Positions 25,491 to 34,204 of a DNA stretch of 64,000 nucleotides are shown here, piece after piece. Both the position numbers and the translations under genes were made by a program. The stretch comes from Nocardia jiangxiensis NBRC 101359 (GTDB taxonomy: Bacteria; Actinomycetota; Actinomycetes; Mycobacteriales; Mycobacteriaceae). The stretch covers positions 1 to 64,000 of the forward strand of contig NZ_BAGB01000173.1 in assembly GCF_000308615.1 (NCBI RefSeq). Reading direction: 5' to 3'. The notes beneath the pieces were generated by a model that was not told the origin of the DNA, did no database searches, and was given only the letters and a program-made list of their open reading frames with translations. How positions within the stretch are numbered: position 1 is the first letter of the stretch; each line of letters begins with the position of its first letter.

Positions 25491-26573
25491 TCACGAGCGT
25501 CCGGTGTCCGGGACCGCGCATCCGCAGCTTTCGCCGATGGCGAGCTCGATCTCGATCGGCGGGAGTGGGGTGTCGGCGGCGCGTGCGGCGGTGTCCAGCA
25601 CGCGCGAGAGGGCCGCGCGGGCGATGGTGGCGATGGGTTGCTGGACGCTGGTCAGGGTGAGCTGGGTGTATGTGTTCGCGGGGTCGGCGTCGTAACCGAC
25701 CAGCGAGATGTCCTGCGGGATACGCAGACCCGCGTCCGTCACCGCGCGCACGGTCGCCGCGGCCTGGCCGTAGGTGCCCACGACCAGGGCATCGAGCGGA
25801 GGTCCGGCGGCGAGATGACGGCTCACCGCGCGGTAGGCGCCCGCCGGGGTGAGATCGGTGGGAAGGCGCCGTGCGGCACTCTCGCCGACGACCGAGACGT
25901 ATCCGGCGTACCGCTGTGCGACGGTCTCGCGGTCACCGTGCTCGACCTCCGCAGCGGTGAAACCGCCCACGAATGCGATGTTCTCGCGATGGTGCACCTC
26001 CACCAGATGTGCGGTGGCCAACCTGCCCGAGTCGACATGATCGGCCCCGACCACCTGTGACTCGACGTGGTCGCGGTTGTTGTGCACCCACACGATCGGG
26101 ATGCGCGACTGGCGGCACAGCTCGGCGGTGGCCCTGCCGTTCGCGCCGCCGACCACGACGAGTCCGTCGATACCGGAATCGGCGAAGGCTCCGGCGAATT
26201 CGATCTCCCGTTCCGGGTCGTATCCGGTGTTGCCGAGGAGGGTGAGGTGGTCGCGTTCGCGGGCCTGGATCTCGATCTGGCCGACCAGGGTGCCGAACAG
26301 CGGCAGACGCACGTCGGGCACCAGCAGCCCGAGATGCCGCCAGCGGCGAACCCGGCGCAGCGCCCGCGCAGCGTGGTCGGGGCGGTAGTCCAGCTCGTCG
26401 AGCGCGCGAAGGACCTTGGCGCGCAAGCGGTCCGACACCGGTCGCGGGCCGTCGTTGAGTACATAGCTGACCACCGCCGTGGAGGTGCCCGCCCGCTGGG
26501 CCACATCGGCGAGGGTCGCACGTCTGGCAGTCACATCCGCTCCAATGTCCTCGCCCGCGTCGCATCGGGCCAT
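25491..26573 (-). CDS. LacI family transcription regulator
   Basis: The 360-residue protein has a LacI helix-turn-helix and hinge at about residues 16-70 (TLADVAQRAGTSTAVVSYVL, SDRLRAKVLRALDELDYRP), then a periplasmic-binding-protein-like sensor domain. A GTG 13 codons in (26534) is an equally good start. It is divergent from the arylsulfotransferase-like gene with only 116 bases between them, so it most likely controls that gene and the ABC importer that follows. Confidence 0.9.
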   Translation of the reverse strand: MARCDAGEDIGADVTARRATLADVAQRAGTSTAVVSYVLNDGPRPVSDRLRAKVLRALDELDYRPDHAARALRRVRRWRHLGLLVPDVRLPLFGTLVGQIEIQARERDHLTLLGNTGYDPEREIEFAGAFADSGIDGLVVVGGANGRATAELCRQSRIPIVWVHNNRDHVESQVVGADHVDSGRLATAHLVEVHHRENIAFVGGFTAAEVEHGDRETVAQRYAGYVSVVGESAARRLPTDLTPAGAYRAVSRHLAAGPPLDALVVGTYGQAAATVRAVTDAGLRIPQDISLVGYDADPANTYTQLTLTSVQQPIATIARAALSRVLDTAARAADTPLPPIEIELAIGESCGCAVPDTGRS

Positions 26574-26689
26574 GCTTGAAATCGTTCTGATTCTTACAGT
26601 CTCAGCGCATATAACGTGCTGCGCAAATCGATTAGATTCGTAACATCCGTGATCCGGACGCTTAACAACCGACTGATGGAGTGAACTGC
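26574..26689. promoter_or_regulatory. divergent promoter region with LacI-type palindrome
   Basis: The stretch between lacI-type and arylsulfotransferase-type genes is AT-richer than its flanks. It contains the palindrome AATCGATT at 26626-26633, with the central CG common in LacI family operators. This is the best candidate site for the neighbouring repressor. Confidence 0.45.
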
Positions 26690-28021
26690 ATGGCCTTCGT
26701 ACGACTCACCGGCGTCACCTATCACGACCCGGACTCGGCTCATGACAGTTACATCCTGTTCACCGGCGCCGATTCGATCACCCGCCTGATCGATACCAGC
26801 GGCGCGGTCCGGCACGAGTGGCCCTTCGCGGGCGTGCCGCCGCGCATCATCGATCCGGCGCTGGCGGGCGGGCGGCTCGGCGAGGTCGGGCTGCGGCTGT
26901 CGTTCAGCGGCGATCCGCGCGGCGGCATCTACGCGAACGGCACTGTGGGACAGCTGAACTGGTCCGGTGAGCGGGTCTGGGAATGGGGTACCCAGGCCCC
27001 GGGCGGCGCGGCGCGGCAGAACCACGACTGGGAACTACTGCCCAACGGGAACCGGCTGCTGCTGGTGACCATTCCGCGCGTGGTGCCCGCGCTGGGGCCG
27101 CATCCGGTCGGCGACCAAGGGCTCTACGAGGTCGATCCGGACGGTGCGATCGTGTGGGAATGGCGCGTGGGCGACCACCTGGCCGAACTGGGATTCTCCG
27201 AGTCGGGCTGGGACACGTTGCGCGAGACCGTCGCTCGCGATCCGGACGATCCGTGGGGCTATCTGGAGATCAACAGCGCCAAGACCCTCGGCCCCAACCG
27301 CTGGCATCGCGCCGATCCGAACAGCGTGTTCCATCCGGACAACATCCTGATCAGCTCCCGCAAGGCGAATATCATCGCGCTGATCGACAAGGTGACCACA
27401 TCGATCGTCTGGCAGGTAGGTCCGTACTTCGACGCGGCACCGGGCGCGCAACACCAGCGCATCAACGCGCACAAGGTTCCGCGTGCGCTCGATCAGATCT
27501 CCGGACAGCACAATCCGCATCTGATCGCCGACGGACTGCCCGGCGCGGGCAACATCCTCGTGTTCGACAATCAGGGCGGAGCCGGGTATCCGCCTGCGCC
27601 ACTGGGCATCTACGCCGGATCGCGGGTGCTGGAGATCGATCCGGTCACCGAGCAGATCGTTTGGCAGTACACCGCCGAGGACTCCGGGCTGCCGTCGTGG
27701 ACGTTCTTCAGCTCCTTCGTCGGCAACGCCCAGCGCCTGCCCAACGGCAACACGCTGATCACCGAGGGGATGCAGGGCCGGATCTTCCAGGTCACTCCCG
27801 AAGGACGCGTGGTGTGGGAGTACGTCTCGCCCTACGAGGGACTCGGCGTGGGTGGTGAACCCGAGGTGGGCGAGCCGCGGGTGCCGGGCGTGGATCGTCT
27901 CACCTCGACGCCCATGGTCTACCGCGCCCAGGCCGTGCCTTTCGACTGGGTGCCGCTCGGCGCGCCCGAAACCGCGCCCGTCGCAGTCGATCTGCGCACC
28001 ACCGCGCATTCGAGTGCATAG
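26690..28021 (+). CDS. arylsulfotransferase (ASST)-like protein
   Basis: The 443-residue protein has the repeated WEW/NGN pattern of ASST-type propellers (VWEWGTQAPGG, HDWELLPNGNRLLLVTIP, IVWEWRVGDHL, AQRLPNGNTLITEG, VVWEYVSP). Known ASSTs move a sulfate group between phenols through an active-site His; His-rich loops are present (QHQRINAHKVP, SGQHNPHL). Unlike periplasmic ASSTs, no signal peptide is visible. GATGGAG lies 8 bases before the ATG at 26690, chosen over a GTG at 26681. The following sulfonate-type importer suggests it handles an imported sulfated aromatic. Confidence 0.8.
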   Translation: MAFVRLTGVTYHDPDSAHDSYILFTGADSITRLIDTSGAVRHEWPFAGVPPRIIDPALAGGRLGEVGLRLSFSGDPRGGIYANGTVGQLNWSGERVWEWGTQAPGGAARQNHDWELLPNGNRLLLVTIPRVVPALGPHPVGDQGLYEVDPDGAIVWEWRVGDHLAELGFSESGWDTLRETVARDPDDPWGYLEINSAKTLGPNRWHRADPNSVFHPDNILISSRKANIIALIDKVTTSIVWQVGPYFDAAPGAQHQRINAHKVPRALDQISGQHNPHLIADGLPGAGNILVFDNQGGAGYPPAPLGIYAGSRVLEIDPVTEQIVWQYTAEDSGLPSWTFFSSFVGNAQRLPNGNTLITEGMQGRIFQVTPEGRVVWEYVSPYEGLGVGGEPEVGEPRVPGVDRLTSTPMVYRAQAVPFDWVPLGAPETAPVAVDLRTTAHSSA

Positions 28022-28040
28022 CAGAGAGAGTTCGGACCAG

Positions 28041-28904
28041 ATGACATCGAGCCTGCACATCAGGGCCGGGCATGCGGACCCGGCGACGGCGAACTTCGCG
28101 CCCGACCGGGCGCGGGGGTGGCGGAAACTGCCGGGACTACTCGGCCGCCGCTGGCGCGTGGCCGGGGGAACGATCGCCGGAATCGTATTGGCGGCGCTGC
28201 TGTGGTCCGTGGTGGCCGCCACCGGAGTCTTTCCGCGCCAACTGTTTCCGGCCGTGCCGCAGATCATCCGCGCGGGGCACGGGCTGTATACCGATGGGCT
28301 TCTGCTCCCCGATCTGGGGGCCAGCCTGGGCCGGGCGATGCTCGGTCTGGTGGTCGGCGGCCTCGTCGGGATCGGAGCGGCGATCCTCACCGCGAACACC
28401 GGCGCGGGCCGTCGGTTGCTGCAACCGGTGCTGCGGCTGCTGTCGCCGGTGCCCACGATCGGGCTGGTCCCGCTGGCGATCCTGTGGTTCGGACTCGGTG
28501 AGAACAGCAAGATCCTGGTCATCGCGCTCGGTGTGTTCGTGCCGGTCTGGATGAACAGTCACTCCGGATTCGCCGGTACCCCGCCGGACTATCTGCAGGC
28601 CGCGCGATGCCTGGGCGCGGGGCGCCGGCAGACGCTCACCCGGATCGTGATCCCCGAGGCGATACCCGATGTGGTCGCTGGGGTAAGAGTCGGCGCGGCA
28701 ATGGCTTTCGTGCTGATCGTGGTGGCCGAGATGACCGGAACCACCGCCGGAATCGGCTATCGGATCTATCAGGCGCAGCTGTATTCCCAGGCGGATCGGC
28801 TGATCTTCTGCCTGATCGTGCTCGGAATCCTCGGCGCGCTCTGCGATCTGGTGATCGTCGCGATCACCGCGCCCGTGCTGCGCTGGGCCAAGGAGGTTCG
28901 CTGA
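28041..28904 (+). CDS. ABC transporter permease, SsuC/TauC type
   Basis: The 287-residue protein has an N-terminal cytoplasmic tail, about six membrane helices and the family EAA loop (PEAIPDVVAGVRVGAAMAFV). It matches permeases for sulfonates, taurine, nitrate or thiamine precursors. It begins 19 bases after the ASST-like gene and ends one base before the ATPase gene, so all are one operon. Confidence 0.88.
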   Translation: MTSSLHIRAGHADPATANFAPDRARGWRKLPGLLGRRWRVAGGTIAGIVLAALLWSVVAATGVFPRQLFPAVPQIIRAGHGLYTDGLLLPDLGASLGRAMLGLVVGGLVGIGAAILTANTGAGRRLLQPVLRLLSPVPTIGLVPLAILWFGLGENSKILVIALGVFVPVWMNSHSGFAGTPPDYLQAARCLGAGRRQTLTRIVIPEAIPDVVAGVRVGAAMAFVLIVVAEMTGTTAGIGYRIYQAQLYSQADRLIFCLIVLGILGALCDLVIVAITAPVLRWAKEVR

Positions 28905-28905
28905 A

Positions 28906-29697
28906 ATGGCTATCGCGACACAGGATCTGGTCCTGCAGTTCCCGGGAAATCCGCACCCGACCCTCCGGGGTATCGATCTGGCCGTACCCGACGGCGCGTT
29001 CACCGTACTCGTCGGCGCGTCCGGGAGCGGGAAATCGACACTGCTGCACTGCCTCGCCGGGCTCATCGCGCCCACCTCGGGCACGGTCACCGACGACGGC
29101 GAGCCGGTGCTGGCGCCCGATCCGCGCCGGGGCGTCGCCTTCCAGCGGGACGTGTTGTTCCCGTGGATGAGCATCGCGGGCAATATCGAATTCGCGTTGC
29201 GGGCAAGGCGATTCCCCGCCGGGCAGCGTCGCGGACGAATCGAGGAACTGCTCGAACTGGTGGGCCTGCCCGCCGACATCGCCGGGAAACGGCCCAATCA
29301 ACTCTCCGGCGGCATGCGCCAGCGGGTGGGCCTGGCCCGGATGCTGGCCGGTGAACCCGACATCATGCTGATGGACGAGCCGTTCGCCGCGCTCGATGCC
29401 CTGACCCGGCTCAATATGCAGGATCTGCTGATCGATCTGTGGACCCGGCTGCGGCGCACGATCGTCTTCGTCACGCACGACGTGGACGAGGCGATCCGGT
29501 TGTCCGACACGATCAGCGTGCTGCACGCCGGGCGCATCACGAACCGGATCACCAACCCGCTCGATCGGCCCCGCCCCGCGGACACGCTCGCCGACCAACC
29601 CGGATACAGCGAGCTGCGCCGCACGCTGCACCACGAACTCGGGATCGATCGAGATCACGAAAGCATCTCTCCCACAATAACTTCGACATCACGCTGA
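28906..29697 (+). CDS. ABC transporter ATP-binding protein, SsuB/TauB type
   Basis: The 263-residue ATPase shows Walker A GASGSGKST, signature LSGGMRQRVGLARM, Walker B IMLMDEPFAALDA and switch His in VTHDVDEAI. Its short form without a regulatory extension is typical of nitrate/sulfonate/taurine importers. It partners the permease before it and the lipoprotein after it. Confidence 0.92.
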   Translation: MAIATQDLVLQFPGNPHPTLRGIDLAVPDGAFTVLVGASGSGKSTLLHCLAGLIAPTSGTVTDDGEPVLAPDPRRGVAFQRDVLFPWMSIAGNIEFALRARRFPAGQRRGRIEELLELVGLPADIAGKRPNQLSGGMRQRVGLARMLAGEPDIMLMDEPFAALDALTRLNMQDLLIDLWTRLRRTIVFVTHDVDEAIRLSDTISVLHAGRITNRITNPLDRPRPADTLADQPGYSELRRTLHHELGIDRDHESISPTITSTSR

Positions 29698-29714
29698 ATC
29701 ACGAAGGCAAGAAC

Positions 29715-30680
29715 ATGACATCGCGTACCCGCCGGCCGATCACCGTGGTCGCCGCACTCCTGACCCTGCTCGGATCCCTGGTCGCCTGCACCGGAACCGG
29801 TGATTCCGATCCCACGACCCTCACGGTCGGCTTCGTCGTGGATCCCTCGTGGGCGCAGATACCCGTCGCCGAGCAGAGCGGATACTTCAGCAAGCGCGGG
29901 GTGAAGGTGAAGGTGGTCGACTTCGCCACCGGCGTGGAGGCGTTGCAGGCACTGGCCGCCCACCAGGTCGACGTCACCACCGCCGCCGATGTGCCCACCG
30001 CCGCGGCGCTGACCCGCACACCGACCCTGCGCATCGTCGGGGACGGATCGCGGTGGCAGGGTTCGCGGATCCTCGCCCGCCGCAGCGCCGGAATCACCTC
30101 CGTGAACGACTTGTCCGGGAAATCGATCGGCACCCCACTGGGTACCAGTGCGGCCTACTTCGCCTCGAATGCGTTGTCGCACAGTAATATCGACGCGAAA
30201 CTCGTCCAGGTCGCGCCACCGGCGGCGGTGACCGCCGCGACGCAGCGCAACGTCGATGCGATCGCCATCTTCCAGCCGTACCAGGCCCAGGTCGAACAGG
30301 CCCTCGGCGGCGACGCGGTCGAACTCGCCGGTGGAACCTACGATCAGCACAGCCTCTACCTGGCCACCGACACGGCGGTATCCGGCAAGTCCGCCGCACT
30401 GTCCGCCTTCCTCGCCGCCCTGAACGATGCGAGCGCCCAACTCACCGCCCGCGCCGCCCCGGCGATCTCGGCCGTCGCCGCTGCCACTCAACTCCCGGTG
30501 GACCTGCTCACTCGCATCCTCCCGGAGTTCGACTACACCATCCAGCTCCCCGCAGACCTCCCCGGAGCCCTTGCCGCCCAGGCGAACTGGGCGAAGTCGC
30601 AGGGGGCGGTCGATCGCTCGGTCACCCTCCCGGACTACGCGACCTTCCTCGACCGCGACTTCCTGCCGAAGGCCGGATAG
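29715..30680 (+). CDS. substrate-binding lipoprotein, SsuA/TauA type
   Basis: The 321-residue protein starts with a signal peptide and lipobox (LLGSLVAC, Cys about 25). The mature part has the NMT1/SsuA pattern (VAEQSGYFSKRGVKVKVVDF, GVEALQALAAHQVDVTTAAD). It captures the substrate outside the cell for the coupled permease and ATPase. In family members the ligand is a sulfonate, nitrate or pyrimidine precursor; the neighbouring ASST-like enzyme makes an organosulfur compound the first guess. Confidence 0.88.
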   Translation: MTSRTRRPITVVAALLTLLGSLVACTGTGDSDPTTLTVGFVVDPSWAQIPVAEQSGYFSKRGVKVKVVDFATGVEALQALAAHQVDVTTAADVPTAAALTRTPTLRIVGDGSRWQGSRILARRSAGITSVNDLSGKSIGTPLGTSAAYFASNALSHSNIDAKLVQVAPPAAVTAATQRNVDAIAIFQPYQAQVEQALGGDAVELAGGTYDQHSLYLATDTAVSGKSAALSAFLAALNDASAQLTARAAPAISAVAAATQLPVDLLTRILPEFDYTIQLPADLPGALAAQANWAKSQGAVDRSVTLPDYATFLDRDFLPKAG

Positions 30681-30694
30681 TCAACCGGGGGCTG

Positions 30695-31156
30695 TCAATC
30701 CAGGCAGAACTCGTTGCCCTCCGGGTCGGCCATGACGATGTGTCCTGCGGACATCGGGGGAGCGGGATCGTGGCGTTGTAGCCGGGTGGCGCCGAGTGCG
30801 ACGAGGCGGTCGCATTCGGCTTCCAGGGCCGTCATACGGTCCGGGCCCCGCAGGCCGGGGGCGGCGCGCAGGTCCAGGTGCAGGCGGTTCTTGGTGATCT
30901 TGTCCTCGGGCACCTGCTGGAAGAACATGCGTGGGCCGCGGCCGTCGGGATCCTCGAGGGCGGATCTGGTGTTGCGCTGGTCCTCGGGGATGCCCAGGCC
31001 CGCGAGGAACTCGTCCCAGGCGGCGAGCGGGTCGGCTCCGGCGGCCAGGGTGACCCCGGGCGGGCCCGGGTGGATGTAGCCCAGCGCCTCGCGCCAGAAG
31101 CCGGACAGTGCGCGCGGGTTGTGCGCGTCGACGGTGATCTGGATCTCGCGGCTCAT
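30695..31156 (-). CDS. VOC family (glyoxalase-like) protein
   Basis: The 153-residue protein begins EIQITVDAHNPRALSGFWRE, the opening of a glyoxalase-like VOC domain, and ends GHIVMADPEGNEFCLD, the typical last strand with a Glu ligand. It has no export signal. Its start overlaps the end of the DinB-like gene by four bases, so both are expressed together. Confidence 0.85.
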   Translation of the reverse strand: MSREIQITVDAHNPRALSGFWREALGYIHPGPPGVTLAAGADPLAAWDEFLAGLGIPEDQRNTRSALEDPDGRGPRMFFQQVPEDKITKNRLHLDLRAAPGLRGPDRMTALEAECDRLVALGATRLQRHDPAPPMSAGHIVMADPEGNEFCLD

Positions 31157-31728
31157 CGGGTCGCGCCCTCGGTGTGCAGGTAGAGGTCGCGCAGTAGGCA
31201 GACCTCGGCCATGTGGTGGATGAACTCCCGGTGGATGTGCAGGACCAGGGTGGCCATCGGTTCTTTCGGGAAGGGCTCCTTCTCGCCGACCGGGGTCCGC
31301 AAGGCGTCCTCGTCGAGGCCGCGCACCCCGGTCAGCCAGATACCGAGTTGGGTTTCGAGCTGTTCGAGCGCGGTGGCCGCGTCGCCGGCGTAGTCCCAGG
31401 TGTTGTAATCGGTTGCGGGCGTGCCGAAATGCGCCGCGTTGCGCATGGCCAGGACGCCGACGATGACATGGCCCAGCCGCCAGGCGATCGTGGTGAACGG
31501 CACCGGATCAGGTTCGGGGTAGGCGAAATCGATGGTGAACTCTCCCGAGCCGCCCTGGATGGCGGCGTTGGAGTGGCCGCGCGGATGAACGTTCCACGGA
31601 TCGGGCACCGGCGACCAGAAGTACTCCTGGTCGGTCAGCCCGGCCAGGCGCGGGCGCACCTGGTTCTCCCAGTGGTATTCACACTGCTCGCGCAGTACAC
31701 GGTTCCAATCGAGTCGGTCTGTGGTCAT
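31153..31728 (-). CDS. DinB-like superfamily protein
   Basis: The 191-residue four-helix protein has the metal-site pattern of DinB/YfiT proteins (WRLGHVIVGVLAMRN and HIHREFIHHMAEVCLLRD). In this superfamily members act as thiol-dependent transferases using mycothiol or bacillithiol. The ATG at 31728 is used, as the upstream frame is not conserved. It is divergent from a WYL regulator by 61 bases and coupled to a VOC gene, so the pair may be a small detoxification unit. Confidence 0.85.
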   Translation of the reverse strand: MTTDRLDWNRVLREQCEYHWENQVRPRLAGLTDQEYFWSPVPDPWNVHPRGHSNAAIQGGSGEFTIDFAYPEPDPVPFTTIAWRLGHVIVGVLAMRNAAHFGTPATDYNTWDYAGDAATALEQLETQLGIWLTGVRGLDEDALRTPVGEKEPFPKEPMATLVLHIHREFIHHMAEVCLLRDLYLHTEGATR

Positions 31729-31789
31729 GGGCACACCCTGACACGACCTGCGGACAGGAACGGTCCGCAGCCTTTGGCAGTCTGAGGAT

Positions 31790-32764
31790 ATGGATACGGT
31801 CGATGATGACGGGCGAGGTACCACCGAACGGGTGCTGACCCTGCTCGGGCTGTTGCAGCAGCGTCAGATCTGGACCGGTCCGGAACTGGCCGACCGGCTC
31901 GGGGTCACTTCGCGCACGGTGCGGCGCGACGTCGAACGGCTGCGCACACTCGGCTACACCGTCCATTCCGGGCACGGTATCGGCGGCGGCTACCGCCTGG
32001 GCCCCGGCCCGGACCTGCCGCCGCTGCTGCTCGACGACGAGGAGGCCATCGCCACCGCGGTCGCCCTGCTCGTCGGTGCGGGCGGCGCGATCACCGGCAA
32101 CGGCGACGCGGGACTGCGGGCGCTGGCCAAACTCGACCGGGTGCTGCCCACCCGCCTGCGGCACGAGGTGGCCGCACTGGCCGGTGCGGTGGAATCCTTC
32201 GGCGGAGGCCGCGCGCCGGTCGATCCGCGGGTGCTGATGACCCTGGCCCGCGCGTGCCGGGACGAGGTCGAGGCGGGATTCGGCTACCCGTCCTCCACCC
32301 CGCCGGATCGGCGGCGCGTCGAACCCTATCGCCTGGTCGCCTCCGACCAGCGCTGGTATCTGCTGGCCTACGACCTCGACCGGGACGACTGGCGCAGCTT
32401 CCGGGTGGACCGGATGACCGAGGTCGCCGCGCGGACGTGGCGTTTCCGGCCGCGCGAGATGCCGCCCGCGGCGTCGTACGTGCAGGAGGGGGTCGCGGTG
32501 CGGGCGTATCCGCACCGGGCCCACCTGCTCGTGCGGGCACCGGCCGACACGGTGCGCACGCAGATCCCCGGACAGGCCGCGGTCGTGCGCCCGCGCGAGG
32601 ACGGGAGCTGCGAAATCCTCAGCGGCGCGGACGATCTGGACCTTGTCCTGCTGCACGTTCTGCTGCTCGGGCACGAGTTCACCGTGCTCGACCCGCCCGA
32701 ACTCGCACAGCGCTGCCGCGTCCTCGCGGACCGGCTCGTGGCCGCCGGTGCGGCCGAATCCTGA
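31790..32764 (+). CDS. WYL-domain transcription regulator
   Basis: The 324-residue protein has a DeoR-like N-terminal helix-turn-helix (TGPELADRLGVTSRTVRRDV), a middle WYL domain (VEPYRLVASDQRWYLLAYDL, DWRSFRVDRM) and a C-terminal WCX extension. WYL domains bind nucleic acid or nucleotide-like ligands and control DNA-damage or metabolic genes. It probably regulates the divergent DinB/VOC pair and itself. Confidence 0.92.
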   Translation: MDTVDDDGRGTTERVLTLLGLLQQRQIWTGPELADRLGVTSRTVRRDVERLRTLGYTVHSGHGIGGGYRLGPGPDLPPLLLDDEEAIATAVALLVGAGGAITGNGDAGLRALAKLDRVLPTRLRHEVAALAGAVESFGGGRAPVDPRVLMTLARACRDEVEAGFGYPSSTPPDRRRVEPYRLVASDQRWYLLAYDLDRDDWRSFRVDRMTEVAARTWRFRPREMPPAASYVQEGVAVRAYPHRAHLLVRAPADTVRTQIPGQAAVVRPREDGSCEILSGADDLDLVLLHVLLLGHEFTVLDPPELAQRCRVLADRLVAAGAAES

Positions 32765-32774
32765 GTAGTGCCGG

Positions 32775-34142
32775 TCATCCCGCGGCAGGCGCGGCGCGCA
32801 ACACCTGAAAACCCGCCTGCTCCACCACGATCGGAATACGCCGGGCCGCGCGCAGATGCTGAAGCTGTGCGGCGTCGGGCAATTCGTCCCAGGGCAGCGG
32901 CAGCGCATCGTCCCGGTCGTGCCATTCGGACAGATTCGTGAACCGCGCGGTGATCCGATCCTGCATCCAGTGGCCGTATTCGAGTTCGGCCAGTCTGCGC
33001 ACCTCGGCGTCGTCGAGTTGTGCCGCCAGCTCGCGATCGAAGGCGGGCACCATGAAACAGCCGATCGAGGCGAGGTTCTCGCCGATGCGGCGGGCCTGCA
33101 ACCGGCTCGCCGCACGCTTGCGGTCGGCCAGCTCCGCCCACGGGCGCAGCACATCGGCCTCGGCCGGGACCCGACCGGTGGTCATGGCCTCGTGCACCCG
33201 GGCCTGATGTGCCACGCGTTCGCTCGTATCGTGCATCGCCTGCGCCAGCCGCTCGGTGACCTGACCGGTGACATATCCGGTGAGACTGTCGATCACCCGG
33301 TCCTGCGCGATGAACCGCTGCTTCATCCGGCGGCATTCGTGCAATACCGCCTGGGCGTCCAGGAAGGTCTGCTCCGAGCGGCGATCTCCGGTGCGTCCCA
33401 GCACATCCTGGCCGACCATGATCACGATCATGAACACCAGCTGAGCCAGCGAGGACAGAAACGTCATGAACAGGAACGGATATCGATCGAACCGCTGAAC
33501 CCCGGTCTGCGCCAGCACGATCCACAGAATCTGCGTTCCGGCCGCCAGGTAGAACGCCCATACGCTGCCCAGCCGGGTGGTCAGCCACGCCGCGATCCGG
33601 TCGTTGAAGGTGACCGCCTGATCGGCGGCCTGCGGCGGATCCTGCACCCGGTGCTGTTCGATCCACGGATGCGGACTCGACTCGAGCAGGCTCAGCCCGC
33701 GGCTCAACTCCCGATCCTGCCGGTCCAGATGCGCCTGCAGATCCACGACCTGCTGGAACACCATCTCCGTGTTCTCGTAGGTCTGCACCGAGCGGCGGTC
33801 CGCCGCGGCGCTCAGGACGCGCTGGCCCACCAGGATGACCAGGCACAGCACGAGTTGCGCGACATTGTTCAGGAACAGCAGGAACGGGAACGGATACGGA
33901 TCCGCCCGATGCAGCGGCGGCCACCAGGTCGCCAGCGCGGCGTACACGGTGAACGCCACCAGCACCAGGTACAAGGTGGGCATCGAGCCCACCGAACGGG
34001 TCACCGCGGCCGCCACGGCATCGTTCACGCCGATCCGTTCGTCGGCCATCAGCACGGGGGATCGCTGCTGGTCGGGCATTGGTTCGGCGCTGTTCAACAG
34101 TTCAGTCTCCTCGGATGCGAAACCGGATCGGCTATGCGACAA
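32775..34142 (-). CDS. membrane protein with two DUF1003 segments and a C-terminal RyR-like domain
   Basis: The 455-residue protein contains two copies of the same two-helix membrane unit, at about residues 56-115 (YPFPFLLFLNNVAQLVLCLV, GQRVLS) and 192-255 (YPFLFMTFLSSLAQLVFMIV, GQDVLG). Each is followed by a coiled region and matches DUF1003. The last 120 residues include LAELEYGHWMQDRI and DDALPLPWDELPDAAQ, which match the RyR (ryanodine-receptor repeat) domain seen in bacteria. The RyR domain is predicted to bind small ligands. This double arrangement suggests an intramembrane oligomer with a cytoplasmic sensor. Its role is unknown. Confidence 0.8.
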   Translation of the reverse strand: MSHSRSGFASEETELLNSAEPMPDQQRSPVLMADERIGVNDAVAAAVTRSVGSMPTLYLVLVAFTVYAALATWWPPLHRADPYPFPFLLFLNNVAQLVLCLVILVGQRVLSAAADRRSVQTYENTEMVFQQVVDLQAHLDRQDRELSRGLSLLESSPHPWIEQHRVQDPPQAADQAVTFNDRIAAWLTTRLGSVWAFYLAAGTQILWIVLAQTGVQRFDRYPFLFMTFLSSLAQLVFMIVIMVGQDVLGRTGDRRSEQTFLDAQAVLHECRRMKQRFIAQDRVIDSLTGYVTGQVTERLAQAMHDTSERVAHQARVHEAMTTGRVPAEADVLRPWAELADRKRAASRLQARRIGENLASIGCFMVPAFDRELAAQLDDAEVRRLAELEYGHWMQDRITARFTNLSEWHDRDDALPLPWDELPDAAQLQHLRAARRIPIVVEQAGFQVLRAAPAAG

Positions 34143-34204
34143 CGGTATATCCCCGCAGCGGGAGGGGGTCGAACTGCTCGGCGATCGCGAGTCGATATCG
34201 CGGA

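Noticed and set aside
31679..33154. Minus-strand open frame of 491 codons
   Set aside because: It is antisense to the WYL regulator and overlaps the DUF1003 gene in another frame; the sequence is typical GC-rich shadow translation.
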